Assembly: GCA_022823365.1 (NCBI GenBank)
Contig: JAJDXG010000035.1
Coordinates: 1-64,000, forward strand
Reading direction: 5' to 3'
Length of the DNA stretch: 64,000 nucleotides
Source of the DNA: Gemmatimonadota bacterium
GTDB taxonomy: Bacteria; Gemmatimonadota; Gemmatimonadetes; Longimicrobiales; Gaopeijiaceae
Shown here piece after piece: positions 1 through 9,469 of this stretch. The notes beneath the pieces are model-generated. The model was not told the DNA's origin and made no database searches. It saw only the letters and a program-made list of their open reading frames with translations. Position 1 is the stretch's first letter. Each line of letters starts with the position of its first letter. The translations under genes were made by a program, and so were the position numbers.

Positions 1-192
1 GGCGGGCTGGCCCGAGGTGGCAGGAGCGGGCGAAGGAGGAAACGGGGCAAGCGCGACTGGAGCGGCGGCGGCAGTGGACATGGTCGTCTGATTCCGGGGG
101 CTCTGGGGATGATCGGTTACTGGCTCACCTCCTTATACACCATAGTTCGGTTTTTGTTCGGGTCTCGGGCTTGCGCACCGGTGGGTTGCCGA
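1..192. other. Left edge, no assignable gene
   Basis: No gene can be called firmly here. On the minus strand an ATG at position 81 opens a frame that runs off the left edge (MSTAAAAPVALAPFPPSPAP), Ala/Pro-rich like an N-terminal linker, but with no convincing ribosome binding site. On the plus strand a frame ending with TGA at 91-93 could be the tail of a gene entering from the left. Neither has a recognisable domain. The 110-192 part looks non-coding and carries the orphan Shine-Dalgarno-like site described separately. Confidence 0.3.
124..135 (-). promoter_or_regulatory. Orphan extended Shine-Dalgarno-like sequence
   Basis: On the minus strand this reads TAAGGAGGTGAG, an almost perfect complement to the 16S rRNA 3' end. 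The only start codon at a usable distance is the GTG inside the motif, which opens GTG-AGC-CAG-TAA, a three-codon frame. A minimal ORF or leader peptide, or a decayed 5' end, is possible. It could also be chance. Confidence 0.25.
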
Positions 193-705
193 TCACTCGG
201 CAGTGGTTGCGGTCTCCGCGCGGCGGCGAAGCCAGAAGGCCATGGCCACGCACGCGAAAGACGCGACCCACACGAAATACCCCGCCTGCAGCGACACATC
301 GCCCTCACTCATGACCCAGAAGGGCCAGAACGATGCGTTCAGCAACGTCGCTGCGGCCAAGACCACCACAGGCCAGCGCGCAGCCGGCGACCAGCGTCCA
401 TGGAGGGTGCCTCCCACAACCAGGAAGTTGGTGACCACGCTGATCACGCCGGCAGGACCTGCGGTCCCGCCGAGCGCCCACATGAACGCCTCCCAACCGG
501 CCACGTCGAAGTTGAGCAGGGACGGCTGGCCACCGGAAGGAGTGGGCATTCGGACATGGTGGACCAGGGTCGGCAACAGGAATGAAACCGCGAACAGCGC
601 CCACCCAGCAACCAGCGTCCGCCGCCACGGCGGCTCGAGCAGGCGTGAAATCGCGCTCGCGCGCGGCGCGTTCGCTCCCGCATTCGGCGATCGCGCGACC
701 GGCAT
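193..705 (-). CDS. Small multi-spanning membrane protein, unknown
   Basis: A 170-residue protein with about four predicted membrane segments (around LVAGWALFAVSFLLPTLV, FMWALGGTAGPAGVISVVTNF, WPVVVLAAATLLNASFWPFW and AGYFVWVASFACVAMAFWL) and a charged C-terminus (RRRAETATTAE). ATG at 705 is preferred over GTG at 720 because AGGGG lies about seven bases upstream of it. I do not recognise the family. It lies 45 bp downstream of the lipoprotein gene on the same strand and may be cotranscribed. Frame and composition look coding; function is unknown. Confidence 0.65.
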   Translation of the reverse strand: MPVARSPNAGANAPRASAISRLLEPPWRRTLVAGWALFAVSFLLPTLVHHVRMPTPSGGQPSLLNFDVAGWEAFMWALGGTAGPAGVISVVTNFLVVGGTLHGRWSPAARWPVVVLAAATLLNASFWPFWVMSEGDVSLQAGYFVWVASFACVAMAFWLRRRAETATTAE

Positions 706-750
706 CTCACCGCCCCTCACTGGATGGACTCAAACAAGCCCTCGACGGAT

Positions 751-1341
751 TCACGAGCCCGGCGGACCGTCCGGATGCAGCTCGCACTCGGGAGGCTGAA
801 GCCGGGTCCACGAGAGCGAGGTGATCTGCCAGCCGCCGCCTTCGCGCATAAGGATGAACGCGTCGGCTCCGCAGTGGCTCAGGTCCTCTCCGACGTAGAA
901 GTCGTACGGCGTCCAGACCGTCGCGAGGTCGCCGCTGATGCGCACTTCCGGGTCCCACATGCGCTCGGTCATGCGCGGGCCGTCGGCTTCGAGGCGCGCG
1001 ACCATGCCCTCGAGCGTGGACGTCGACGCGGACCGTTCCCCCGCGGCCGATCGCTCCACCGAGTGCATCAGGATGTCGGGACGCAGGATGGCGGTCAGCA
1101 ACTCCGTGTCGCGTTCGCCCAGCGCGTCGAAGAGCGACTGTACGGTTGCCAGAATCGCGGCGCGATCGGCATCCGAAGGCATGTGATCCGCGGATACCAT
1201 GGCCTGCGCCACGGACGCGCCCCCGTCGGCAGCCGACATCATGGTCCCGGCCTCTGGGCTTTCGCCCATTTCGTCTCCGGAAGAGCCGCAAGCGGCAAGC
1301 GCGATGACTGCGAGGATGGAAACAGCGGTGTTGCGGATCAC
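751..1341 (-). CDS. Exported lipoprotein with DUF4440/SnoaL-like domain
   Basis: A 196-residue predicted lipoprotein. The N-terminus has a signal peptide ending in the lipobox LAAC, so it should be lipid-anchored after export. The body (about residues 55-190) has the alternating pattern of the NTF2-like DUF4440 fold: a helical opening with DRAAILATVQSLFDAL, a Trp-containing strand (VWTPYDFYV) and the closing GGGWQITSLSWTR. Members of this fold bind small ligands or have diverse enzyme roles, so no reaction is assigned. GTG at 1341 is chosen because GGGAGG sits nine bases upstream and the signal peptide begins there; a longer frame from 1530 has no export signal at its start. Confidence 0.75.
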   Translation of the reverse strand: MIRNTAVSILAVIALAACGSSGDEMGESPEAGTMMSAADGGASVAQAMVSADHMPSDADRAAILATVQSLFDALGERDTELLTAILRPDILMHSVERSAAGERSASTSTLEGMVARLEADGPRMTERMWDPEVRISGDLATVWTPYDFYVGEDLSHCGADAFILMREGGGWQITSLSWTRLQPPECELHPDGPPGS

Positions 1342-1492
1342 GATATGGTTCCTCCCGGAAGATGGCGGGGAATCGACCTCTCGCAGGGTCGATGCACGGT
1401 CCTTGGTCGATGCACGCTCCTGCAACGTATTGCCGGCGTGCCCGGCCCGCAGCACGCGCGGCCGGGGCGAACGACTGGTGTCGGCGGCATGC

Positions 1493-3022
1493 TCACCAGA
1501 AGACGATGTACAGCATCGCCGCCCCGGCAATGACGCCTCCGGCCCACAACCGCCCGCCCGGCGCCGGCGTCAGATCCACCGCCGCTTCGGACCGCGGCAG
1601 CGCGCGCGCTTTCGCCAGCGGACGGGTCCGCGTCACCGCCAGCATGTACGCGCAGATCAGGAGGAATGTGATCGCCATGTGGTGCAGGAACGCCACTTCC
1701 GGGAGCAGCCAGAGCAGCAGGCCGTATACCGGCACCCCCAGCACCATCCCGCCGAAGGCCGCCCGCGGCGGCGTCCGGGGCACGAACAGACCGAACAGGA
1801 AGGCGGCCACGATCCCCGGCGAAATGAACCCCCAGAACATCTGGATGTACTCGAACACGCTCCCCGCCCGCGCGACCAGCGGCGCCCACAGGCACCCGAT
1901 CAGCGCCAGAACCGCGGTCGTCACCCGACCGACCGTCATGAGCCTCCGCGACGACGCCCGCGGGCGCAGATGCCGCTTGTAGATGTCGACGCTGAAGATG
2001 GTCGCCGCCGAATTGAGCATCGAGTCGAGGGAGCTCATCACCGCCCCGAAGAGCGCCGCGAACATGAGCCCGGTGAGCCCCGCGGGCAGCAGTTCGCGCA
2101 TCATCACCGGATACGCCTGATCCGGATTCGTCACCTGGTCGGCGAACAGCTCCGCGGCCATGATCCCCGGAAAGACGATGATGAAGGGGATGAGCAGCTT
2201 GATGAAGCCGGCGAGGAAGATCCCGCGCTGCGCGTCGGCCAGGCTGCGCGCGGCCAGCGTACGCTGCGTGATGAACTGGTTCAGCCCCCAGTAGAAGATG
2301 TTGGGGATCCAGAGTCCGCCGATGAAGACTGCCAGCCACGGCATCTCGGGGTGATTCCACGGGAGAACGGTGTGCAGTTTGCCCTCCGCGGCCGCCAGAA
2401 AGGGCTCCACGCCCCCGATCGCGCGAAAGCCGAGCACCGTCACCAGCACGCCGCCCAGGAGCAGCGCCACGCCCTGGATGAGGTCCGACCACACGACGGC
2501 CTTGAGGCCCCCGTAGATGGTGTAGCCGCCGGCCAGGATCCCGATCAGCCAGATGCCCGCCCCGATGTCCAGCCCGAAGACGGATTCCAGCGCCAGCGCC
2601 CCGGAGTACAACACCGTGGCCAGGGCGACGAGGACATAGGCCGCCATGATGTACGCCGCCATGAGCGTGCGAGTGCGCGCGTCGTAGCGGTACTCGAGGA
2701 ACTCCGGAATCGTGTAGATGCCGGCCTGCAGGAAGCGCGGCAGGAAGAACAGGCCCACCAGCACGAGCGTGACCGCCGCCATCCACTCGTAGCTGGCGAT
2801 GGCCAGCCCGAGATCGTACCCGCGCCCCGCCATGCCCACGAAGTGTTCGGTGGAGATGTTGGACGCGATCAACGAGAAGCCGATCAGCCACCACGGCAGA
2901 TTGCGGCCCGCGAGGAAGTATCCCGCCGCGTCGTGCCTGCCCCGCGAGGCGTAGAGCGACACTCCTACCACGAGCGCGAGAAAGCCCGCGAAGGCGGCGA
3001 GGTCGAGGGGTTGGAAGGTCAT
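1493..3022 (-). CDS. Sodium:solute symporter (SSS/SGLT family)
   Basis: A 509-residue integral membrane transporter of the SSS family, close to the usual length, with about 13-14 hydrophobic segments along its whole length. Family-like features include the N-terminal AGYFLAGRNLPWWLIGFSL with SNIST (the unwound helix that helps bind Na+), IYGGLKAVVWSDLIQG in the middle, and FGAVMSSLDSMLNSAATIFS, the helix-8 region that carries Na2-site serines. It would couple inward Na+ flow to uptake of a sugar, polyol or similar solute; the substrate cannot be read from the sequence. It is divergent from the MerR-type gene, and the 192 bp between them should hold both promoters. Confidence 0.9.
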   Translation of the reverse strand: MTFQPLDLAAFAGFLALVVGVSLYASRGRHDAAGYFLAGRNLPWWLIGFSLIASNISTEHFVGMAGRGYDLGLAIASYEWMAAVTLVLVGLFFLPRFLQAGIYTIPEFLEYRYDARTRTLMAAYIMAAYVLVALATVLYSGALALESVFGLDIGAGIWLIGILAGGYTIYGGLKAVVWSDLIQGVALLLGGVLVTVLGFRAIGGVEPFLAAAEGKLHTVLPWNHPEMPWLAVFIGGLWIPNIFYWGLNQFITQRTLAARSLADAQRGIFLAGFIKLLIPFIIVFPGIMAAELFADQVTNPDQAYPVMMRELLPAGLTGLMFAALFGAVMSSLDSMLNSAATIFSVDIYKRHLRPRASSRRLMTVGRVTTAVLALIGCLWAPLVARAGSVFEYIQMFWGFISPGIVAAFLFGLFVPRTPPRAAFGGMVLGVPVYGLLLWLLPEVAFLHHMAITFLLICAYMLAVTRTRPLAKARALPRSEAAVDLTPAPGGRLWAGGVIAGAAMLYIVFW

Positions 3023-3177
3023 GTTGGCGTCCCCGGTCGGGTCGTCATGTTGCCGTCCGAGGTTAGGCGTTCACGTGGGACATGCAAGCGGCGGCCCAGG
3101 GAGCCAGCGTGAGGAGGCACCCTCCGCGCGGGCCTTGAGCGCCAGCGCCACGTTCGTTGCATTCGCGGCGCTACACC

Positions 3178-3208
3178 TTGACCCTGACGCTACGTCAGGG
3201 TTTACCTT
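3178..3208 (+). promoter_or_regulatory. MerR-type promoter and operator
   Basis: A perfect inverted repeat with nine-base arms (ACCCTGACG and CGTCAGGGT) around a CTA centre occupies 3181-3201. It sits between a -35 box TTGACC (3178-3183) and a -10 box TACCTT (3203-3208). The spacer is 19 bp, the overlong spacing typical of promoters that MerR proteins activate by DNA untwisting. The downstream gene encodes a MerR protein whose ATG begins seven bases after the -10 box, so the mRNA is probably leaderless and autoregulated. Confidence 0.85.
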
Positions 3209-3214
3209 CCCTCC

Positions 3215-4030
3215 ATGACCACCGAAACACCAACACCGGCGACCCTCGATCCGGCCGCGGAGGAACTCCACACCGTGGGCGAGGTGGCGGCTCTGGCCAA
3301 GGTCACCGTCCGCACGCTCCACCACTATGACCGCATCGGGCTGCTGGTCTCATCCAGGCGGGCGGAGAACGGCTACCGGCTCTACGACTACGCGGACCTC
3401 GAACGGCTGCGGCAGATCCTGCTGTTGCGCGAGCTGGGGTTCCGGCTGGATGCCGTCGCGGAGATGGTGGATGCCGCCGCGTACGACCGGAGGCGCGCGC
3501 TCATCGCCCAGCGGGAGCTGTTGCGCGAGCGGCAACGGAGGACGGACCGGATCATCGCGGGCGTGGACCGCGCGCTCGCGGCGATGGAGGAGGAGAAACC
3601 GATGGAGACGACAACGATGTTCGAGGGGCTGGAAGACTTCGATCACGAGAGCTACGAGGACGAAGCTCGCGAGCGCTGGGGCCGGACGGACGCCTACAAG
3701 GAATCCATGCGGCGCACCCGGCGCTACAACAGGGACGACTGGACGCGGATCAAGGCCGAAGCCGAGGACGTGATGGCCCGCCTCGCCGAGCTGTTGCAGG
3801 AGGGAGCCCACGCCGCGAGCAGGGCAGCCAGAGGGCTCGCCGAGGAGCACCGGCGCCACATCGACCGCTGGTTCTACCCGTGCAGCCACGCCATGCACGC
3901 GGGGCTCGCCGACATGTACGTCGCGGATCCACGCTTTACCGAGCACTTCGAGAAGCGTGGAGAGGGGTTGGCGGCGTTCTTCCGGGAGGCGATCCTGGCG
4001 AACGCGGCACGACGGAGAAACGCCCCCTAA
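3215..4030 (+). CDS. MerR-family regulator with TipAS ligand-binding domain
   Basis: A 271-residue TipAL-like regulator. Residues about 18-90 form the MerR winged helix (HTVGEVAALAKVTVRTLHHY, then RAENGYRLYDYADLERL). A coiled-coil dimerisation helix (about 95-130, rich in Arg and Glu) follows. The C-terminal domain (about 145-265) matches TipAS: FEDFD-like start, the repeated Arg/Tyr helix, the HRRHIDRWFYPCSHAMHAGL segment and YVADPRFTEHFEKRGEGLA. TipAS proteins bind diverse hydrophobic or thiopeptide-type drugs. The promoter palindrome directly upstream indicates autoregulation. It may also act on the divergent symporter gene. There is no Shine-Dalgarno site, in line with a leaderless mRNA. 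Confidence 0.92.
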   Translation: MTTETPTPATLDPAAEELHTVGEVAALAKVTVRTLHHYDRIGLLVSSRRAENGYRLYDYADLERLRQILLLRELGFRLDAVAEMVDAAAYDRRRALIAQRELLRERQRRTDRIIAGVDRALAAMEEEKPMETTTMFEGLEDFDHESYEDEARERWGRTDAYKESMRRTRRYNRDDWTRIKAEAEDVMARLAELLQEGAHAASRAARGLAEEHRRHIDRWFYPCSHAMHAGLADMYVADPRFTEHFEKRGEGLAAFFREAILANAARRRNAP

Positions 4031-4043
4031 GCCGAGATTGTTC

Positions 4044-4082
4044 ATGGCAGCAATTGAGCATTAACGCTAAATTATTGCCATG
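4044..4082 (+). promoter_or_regulatory. Inverted repeat over abiEi start, probable operator
   Basis: Imperfect arms ATGGCAGCAAT (4044-4054) and ATTATTGCCAT (4072-4082) match at 9 of 11 positions. Between them lies a near-palindromic core, AGCATTAACGCT. The right arm includes the abiEi ATG. AbiEi antitoxins are known to bind inverted repeats upstream of their operon and repress it, so this is the likely autoregulatory site. The stretch is markedly more AT-rich than its surroundings. Confidence 0.55.
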
Positions 4083-4718
4083 AAATTCGCGACACTTCTG
4101 CAGATCGTTAGCGACGAGCCGGTGTTTGAGACCGCTCTGCTCATGGCAGGGCCGCGGCCTGATCCGGGTTTGTTCGGCCAGCTTTCCCGTTGGCGTTCGG
4201 CAGGTCGGATCCATCAGCTTCGTCGCGGGCTGTACGCCCTCGCTCCGCCTTATCGGAAGACGATGCCCCATCCGTTCCTGGTCGCGAACCGTCTCTCGGC
4301 GGGGTCCTATGTCAGCGGCCTGTCGGCTCTCGCCCACGCAGGCGCCATTCCGGAATTCGTGCCGGAAGTGACCAGTTGCGGACCGGGACGGACGCAGCTT
4401 CGGACGACAGCGCTCGGCCGCTTCTCCTTCCGCCATCTGAAGCCGGAGTTGTGCCACGGATATCGCCTGCTCGAACTCGGCGGCGATCAGGAGGCATTTG
4501 TCGCATCGCCCGAGAAGGCATTCCTCGACTTGGCCTACCTGCAGCCGGGAGGCGACCATCGAGCGTGGATCGACGGGCTGCGCCTCAACGTCGATGCCCT
4601 GTGCGGGGCGACACTGGAGGACATGGCCGCGACCATCGGCAGCCCGAAGCTGATCCGCGCGGCCCGGCACGTGCGGTCCCTGGCGAACGATTCCACGCTC
4701 GCGTTCGAAGAAGTATGA
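4080..4718 (+). CDS. abiEi: AbiEi-family antitoxin / transcriptional regulator
   Basis: A 212-residue protein with an N-terminal winged helix (FETALLMAG...FGQLSRWRSAGRIHQLRRGLYAL, about 15-55) and a C-terminal domain with SGLSALAHAGAIPE and the conserved SPEKAFLDLAYL. This is the usual layout of type IV AbiEi antitoxins, which repress their own operon and counter the paired nucleotidyltransferase. Its stop overlaps the start of the next gene (ATGA), the usual translational coupling of AbiE pairs. The start codon lies inside a palindrome and has no Shine-Dalgarno site, so translation may be leaderless or weak. Confidence 0.85.
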   Translation: MKFATLLQIVSDEPVFETALLMAGPRPDPGLFGQLSRWRSAGRIHQLRRGLYALAPPYRKTMPHPFLVANRLSAGSYVSGLSALAHAGAIPEFVPEVTSCGPGRTQLRTTALGRFSFRHLKPELCHGYRLLELGGDQEAFVASPEKAFLDLAYLQPGGDHRAWIDGLRLNVDALCGATLEDMAATIGSPKLIRAARHVRSLANDSTLAFEEV

Positions 4719-5515
4719 AGGACCACCTCCGCCGCCTGGTGCGGGACGCGGACCCGTTGCACGGGCGCAACGTCCTCCGGGAGTACCTTCAGGCCCGAGT
4801 GCTCGAAGGGCTCCAGCGCGCGGGAGCCTTTACGTCGCTGGCATTCCAGGGAGGCACGGCTCTGCGCTTTCTGTACGGTCTTCCGCGTTACTCGGAAGAC
4901 CTCGATTTCTCGCTGGAGGGCGACCGGGAACGGTACGACCTTCGCGGCTGGCTCGCGTCGATCGGCCGCCAACTACGCCGCGAGGGGTACACGGTGCGGA
5001 GCACCCTTCGAGCCAGGACCGCCGTCCACGCCGCCTGGCTCCGGTTTCCCGGGATCCTTTACGAGAACGGCCTCTCCGCACATCGCGAAGAAGCCCTCGC
5101 GATCAAGATCGACGTGGATTCCAACCCTCCGGGTGGGGCGAGTACCGAGACGCGGCTGGTCCGCCGCCACGTAACGCTTCGCCTGTGGCACCACGATCCG
5201 GCGTCGCTGCTGGCCGGGAAGCTGCACGCGGTACTGCGACGTCCTTTCGCGAAAGGGCGCGACGTATACGACCTGGGCTGGTATCTGAGCGACCCTGATT
5301 GGCCGCCGCCCAATCTGAAACTGCTCAACCACGCGCTTCGGCAGAGTGACGAAGGGGGTGCCTCCATGACCGAAGATACCTGGAGGGCCAGCGTGACGCA
5401 GCGACTGGAGGAACTTCCCTGGGAACGTCTAACCGCCGATGTGGCGCCGTTTCTCGAGGGGTCCGGGACGATGCCCCGGCGGGACGATCTGCTGGCGTTG
5501 CTGGACGACCCGTAG
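4715..5515 (+). CDS. abiEii: AbiEii/AbiGii-family nucleotidyltransferase toxin
   Basis: A 266-residue DUF1814-type nucleotidyltransferase. It carries the polymerase-beta-fold signature FQGGTALRFLYGLPRYSEDLDF (Gly-Gly then Asp-x-Asp, about residues 42-63) and the later KIDVDSNPPGG and LLAGKLHAVLRRPFAKGRDVYDL motifs, with the Lys and Asp conserved in AbiEii. Characterised AbiEii relatives (for example MenT toxins) transfer nucleotides to tRNA, halting growth. All key residues appear intact, so the toxin looks active. Start ATG overlaps the antitoxin stop. The pair is bracketed by unrelated chromosomal genes with no mobile element visible. Confidence 0.9.
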   Translation: MKDHLRRLVRDADPLHGRNVLREYLQARVLEGLQRAGAFTSLAFQGGTALRFLYGLPRYSEDLDFSLEGDRERYDLRGWLASIGRQLRREGYTVRSTLRARTAVHAAWLRFPGILYENGLSAHREEALAIKIDVDSNPPGGASTETRLVRRHVTLRLWHHDPASLLAGKLHAVLRRPFAKGRDVYDLGWYLSDPDWPPPNLKLLNHALRQSDEGGASMTEDTWRASVTQRLEELPWERLTADVAPFLEGSGTMPRRDDLLALLDDP

Positions 5516-5533
5516 CCCGGCGCCGGCGAGGAG

Positions 5534-5549
5534 CCGCGGATAACCGCGG
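5534..5549. terminator. GC-rich hairpin between convergent abiEii and gyrB
   Basis: CCGCGG, a four-base ATAA loop, and CCGCGG again form a six-pair hairpin in the 40 bp between two converging genes. There is no T-run on either side, so it would be a weak or factor-assisted bidirectional terminator. Confidence 0.4.
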
Positions 5550-5555
5550 ACTGCG

Positions 5556-7532
<1,977 letters not shown>

Positions 7533-7703
7533 CTACCGCAGGTGACGGCCTTCAAGACGTTGTAATCTAGCATTTTTCGGCGTTTTCGGCCATGTCCGGA
7601 GGGGCCGTGAGGGGCGGCGCCGGAGCATTGCGGCCATGTGCTCTCCGCAGGGCGAGCGGGGACCGCGGGGACCGGCAACGGCGGCCGCATCGACTGGTCG
7701 CGG

Positions 7704-9014
7704 TCAGCCGCCTCCGGACGATGGCCGCACAAGCACCGGATTGACGAAGATCCAGGGGCGCAGGTTCCACACCAGCCGGCCCACGCGGGCCGAGTACCTG
7801 TAGAGCTCGACCCGGTAGGCTCCGGGGCCGTCCACCGCCCGGGACAGGCCGGGGCCCCGCCACCACCCCACCTCCCGCCCGTCGCGCACGACCCGATAGG
7901 CGACCCGTCCCGGATCGGTCGCGAAGCCGGCCTCCAGCCGGAGGTCCGCGGTCATGCGGGTCGCTCCGCCGGGAGGGACGTGGGCGGGCGCGGCCATGCC
8001 CACCCGGAACCCGCGCGCCCCCTCCGTGTCGCCGAACGACACGAACACGTCGCCCCGCCGGATCGCCGCCCCCAGCGACCGGGCGGCCGCCACGGGGTCG
8101 GGACCCGGCGGCGCGTCGAGCGCGACGTGGTTGATCATGGTGCGCAGCGAGGATGCGTAGTCCGGGAAGAGTCTCCCCCCCGGGAGCCGCGCCTTGGGAT
8201 GCATGTCGAGCCCCCCGACCGCGGTGGGGCCGGGATGGTCGAGCGCGGTGGGACCGGGCCGACCCGGCGCAGCCGCCCGCCCCTGTCGGCCGCCCGCCCA
8301 CAGGGAATCGAAGGCTGCCACGCCGGGGCTGCGGAACCCGTCCCGGTAGAGCCGCAGCCAGTTGTGCTCGGCGCGGCCCGTGAGCTCCCCGCCCACGAGC
8401 GCCACCAGGTGGTAGACCACGCTCGGGCTGGCCAGCCGGCGCCGCGCCACGTCCGCGAAGTCGAACGCCTCCCAGGCTGCCATGCCGGGCGCGCCGGACG
8501 GGCGCCACGCGTCCCCGGGCCGGCCGCGCGGGTGCGCCACCACCGTGAAGGCCGAATCGCGCTCCGCCCGGGCGAGGAAGCTCTCCATCCCGCCCGCCCA
8601 GGACACCACGGCCGTGTCCAGACGGTCGACCAGCACCTTGCCGACCCCTTCCACGCGGATCTCCTGGCCGCGGACCAGCAGCACGCCCTCCTCCCACGCG
8701 GCGGTGCGCTCCCACTCGGCCGCGGGCGAGCCGGCGTCCCTGTGGTCGGCGAGAAAGACGAAGTCCAGCCCGGCCGCTTGCGCCGCGCGCGCCAGCTCGG
8801 CTTCGCTCCCGATCGCGTCGTGCGAGCGGCGCGTGTGCACGTGGATCGCGCCGGCCACCCGGGTCGACGGGGAGGGGGGCGGGGTGGGGTGCATGCTCCC
8901 CTCCTCCATCGCCACCCAGTCCACGCGCGCGTCGGCATACACGGCCGCGACGTAGACCCCCGCCGCGACCAGGAGCCATCGCGCGCCGCGCCGGAAGAAT
9001 CCCCGCTTCACCAT
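7704..9014 (-). CDS. PHP-fold metal-dependent hydrolase (CehA/McbA-like), membrane-anchored
   Basis: A 436-residue protein. An N-terminal uncleaved anchor or signal helix (ARWLLVAAGVYVAAVYA, about 11-27) is followed by a PHP domain with metal ligands in IHVHTRRSHDAIGS (about 57-70) and FLADHRD (about 86-92), then AHPRG (about 160). The C-terminal part (about 320-435) resembles a beta-sandwich. CehA/McbA-type proteins are PHP phosphoesterase-like hydrolases, often carbohydrate- or ester-acting; the substrate is unknown here. The start overlaps the end of dciA by 7 bp, so it is translationally linked to the replication genes, a position with no obvious functional reason. An Arg/Gly/Ala/Pro-rich insertion lies near residues 240-265. 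Confidence 0.75.
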   Translation of the reverse strand: MVKRGFFRRGARWLLVAAGVYVAAVYADARVDWVAMEEGSMHPTPPPSPSTRVAGAIHVHTRRSHDAIGSEAELARAAQAAGLDFVFLADHRDAGSPAAEWERTAAWEEGVLLVRGQEIRVEGVGKVLVDRLDTAVVSWAGGMESFLARAERDSAFTVVAHPRGRPGDAWRPSGAPGMAAWEAFDFADVARRRLASPSVVYHLVALVGGELTGRAEHNWLRLYRDGFRSPGVAAFDSLWAGGRQGRAAAPGRPGPTALDHPGPTAVGGLDMHPKARLPGGRLFPDYASSLRTMINHVALDAPPGPDPVAAARSLGAAIRRGDVFVSFGDTEGARGFRVGMAAPAHVPPGGATRMTADLRLEAGFATDPGRVAYRVVRDGREVGWWRGPGLSRAVDGPGAYRVELYRYSARVGRLVWNLRPWIFVNPVLVRPSSGGG

Positions 9015-9469
9015 CCACCTGCCTCGTCATCACCGGCGGAGAGCACGAACATCACGCGCTTTATGCGAACGCTCCGGCCCGCGTTCAGGCGCGCCATGAT
9101 CTGCCGTCTGCGCAGGTTGAGCTCCATGGCCCACGCCGAGGATGGCACTTCCACGACCAGCACGCCGTCCCTGACCGAGCGCGCCCGGGTCACGCGCGCC
9201 AGCCCCGCACCCACCAGCCGGGGCCAGTCCTCCAGCAGCTTCTGATACGCCATCTCTCTGGCGAGCCCCCGGCGCCGGAGCACGCGCTCGAGAACGTCTC
9301 CGACTTTCTCCGGACCCCGCGGCGTGGACCCGGCGGCCTCCGCCCGGTACACGCCCGGCTTCGACGAGCCCGGCACGCCCCCGGCGGCTCCCCCCCGTTC
9401 GCCGCCCGGACCGGGCGCGCGGCTTCGGCCGGCCAGGATGCGCGCGATCTCTTCGCGGGTCTCGCTCAC
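9008..9469 (-). CDS. dciA: DciA-like DUF721 protein, replicative helicase operator
   Basis: A 153-residue DUF721 protein. The first 50 residues are Gly/Pro/Arg-rich and probably disordered. The conserved domain (about 55-140) contains VLERVLRRRGLAREMAYQ, a Trp-Pro in LEDWPRLVGAGLARVTRA and the VLVVEVPSSAWAMELNLRRR block. DciA is the ancestral loader of the DnaB helicase in bacteria that lack DnaC or DnaI, and it commonly sits next to recF and gyrB, as here. The start overlaps the recF stop (ATGA). The domain order is inverted compared with some relatives, with the disordered stretch first. Confidence 0.85.
   Translation of the reverse strand: MSETREEIARILAGRSRAPGPGGERGGAAGGVPGSSKPGVYRAEAAGSTPRGPEKVGDVLERVLRRRGLAREMAYQKLLEDWPRLVGAGLARVTRARSVRDGVLVVEVPSSAWAMELNLRRRQIMARLNAGRSVRIKRVMFVLSAGDDEAGGW

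Noticed and set aside
116-140. TCACCTCCTTA, resembling the 3' end of 16S rRNA
   Set aside because: No conserved 16S sequence precedes it, so it is not a rRNA gene fragment; the match is only the Shine-Dalgarno complement.
7567-9033. 488-codon alternative frame within the PHP hydrolase gene
   Set aside because: The frame with HxH and DHRD metal motifs and an anchor helix is the real one.
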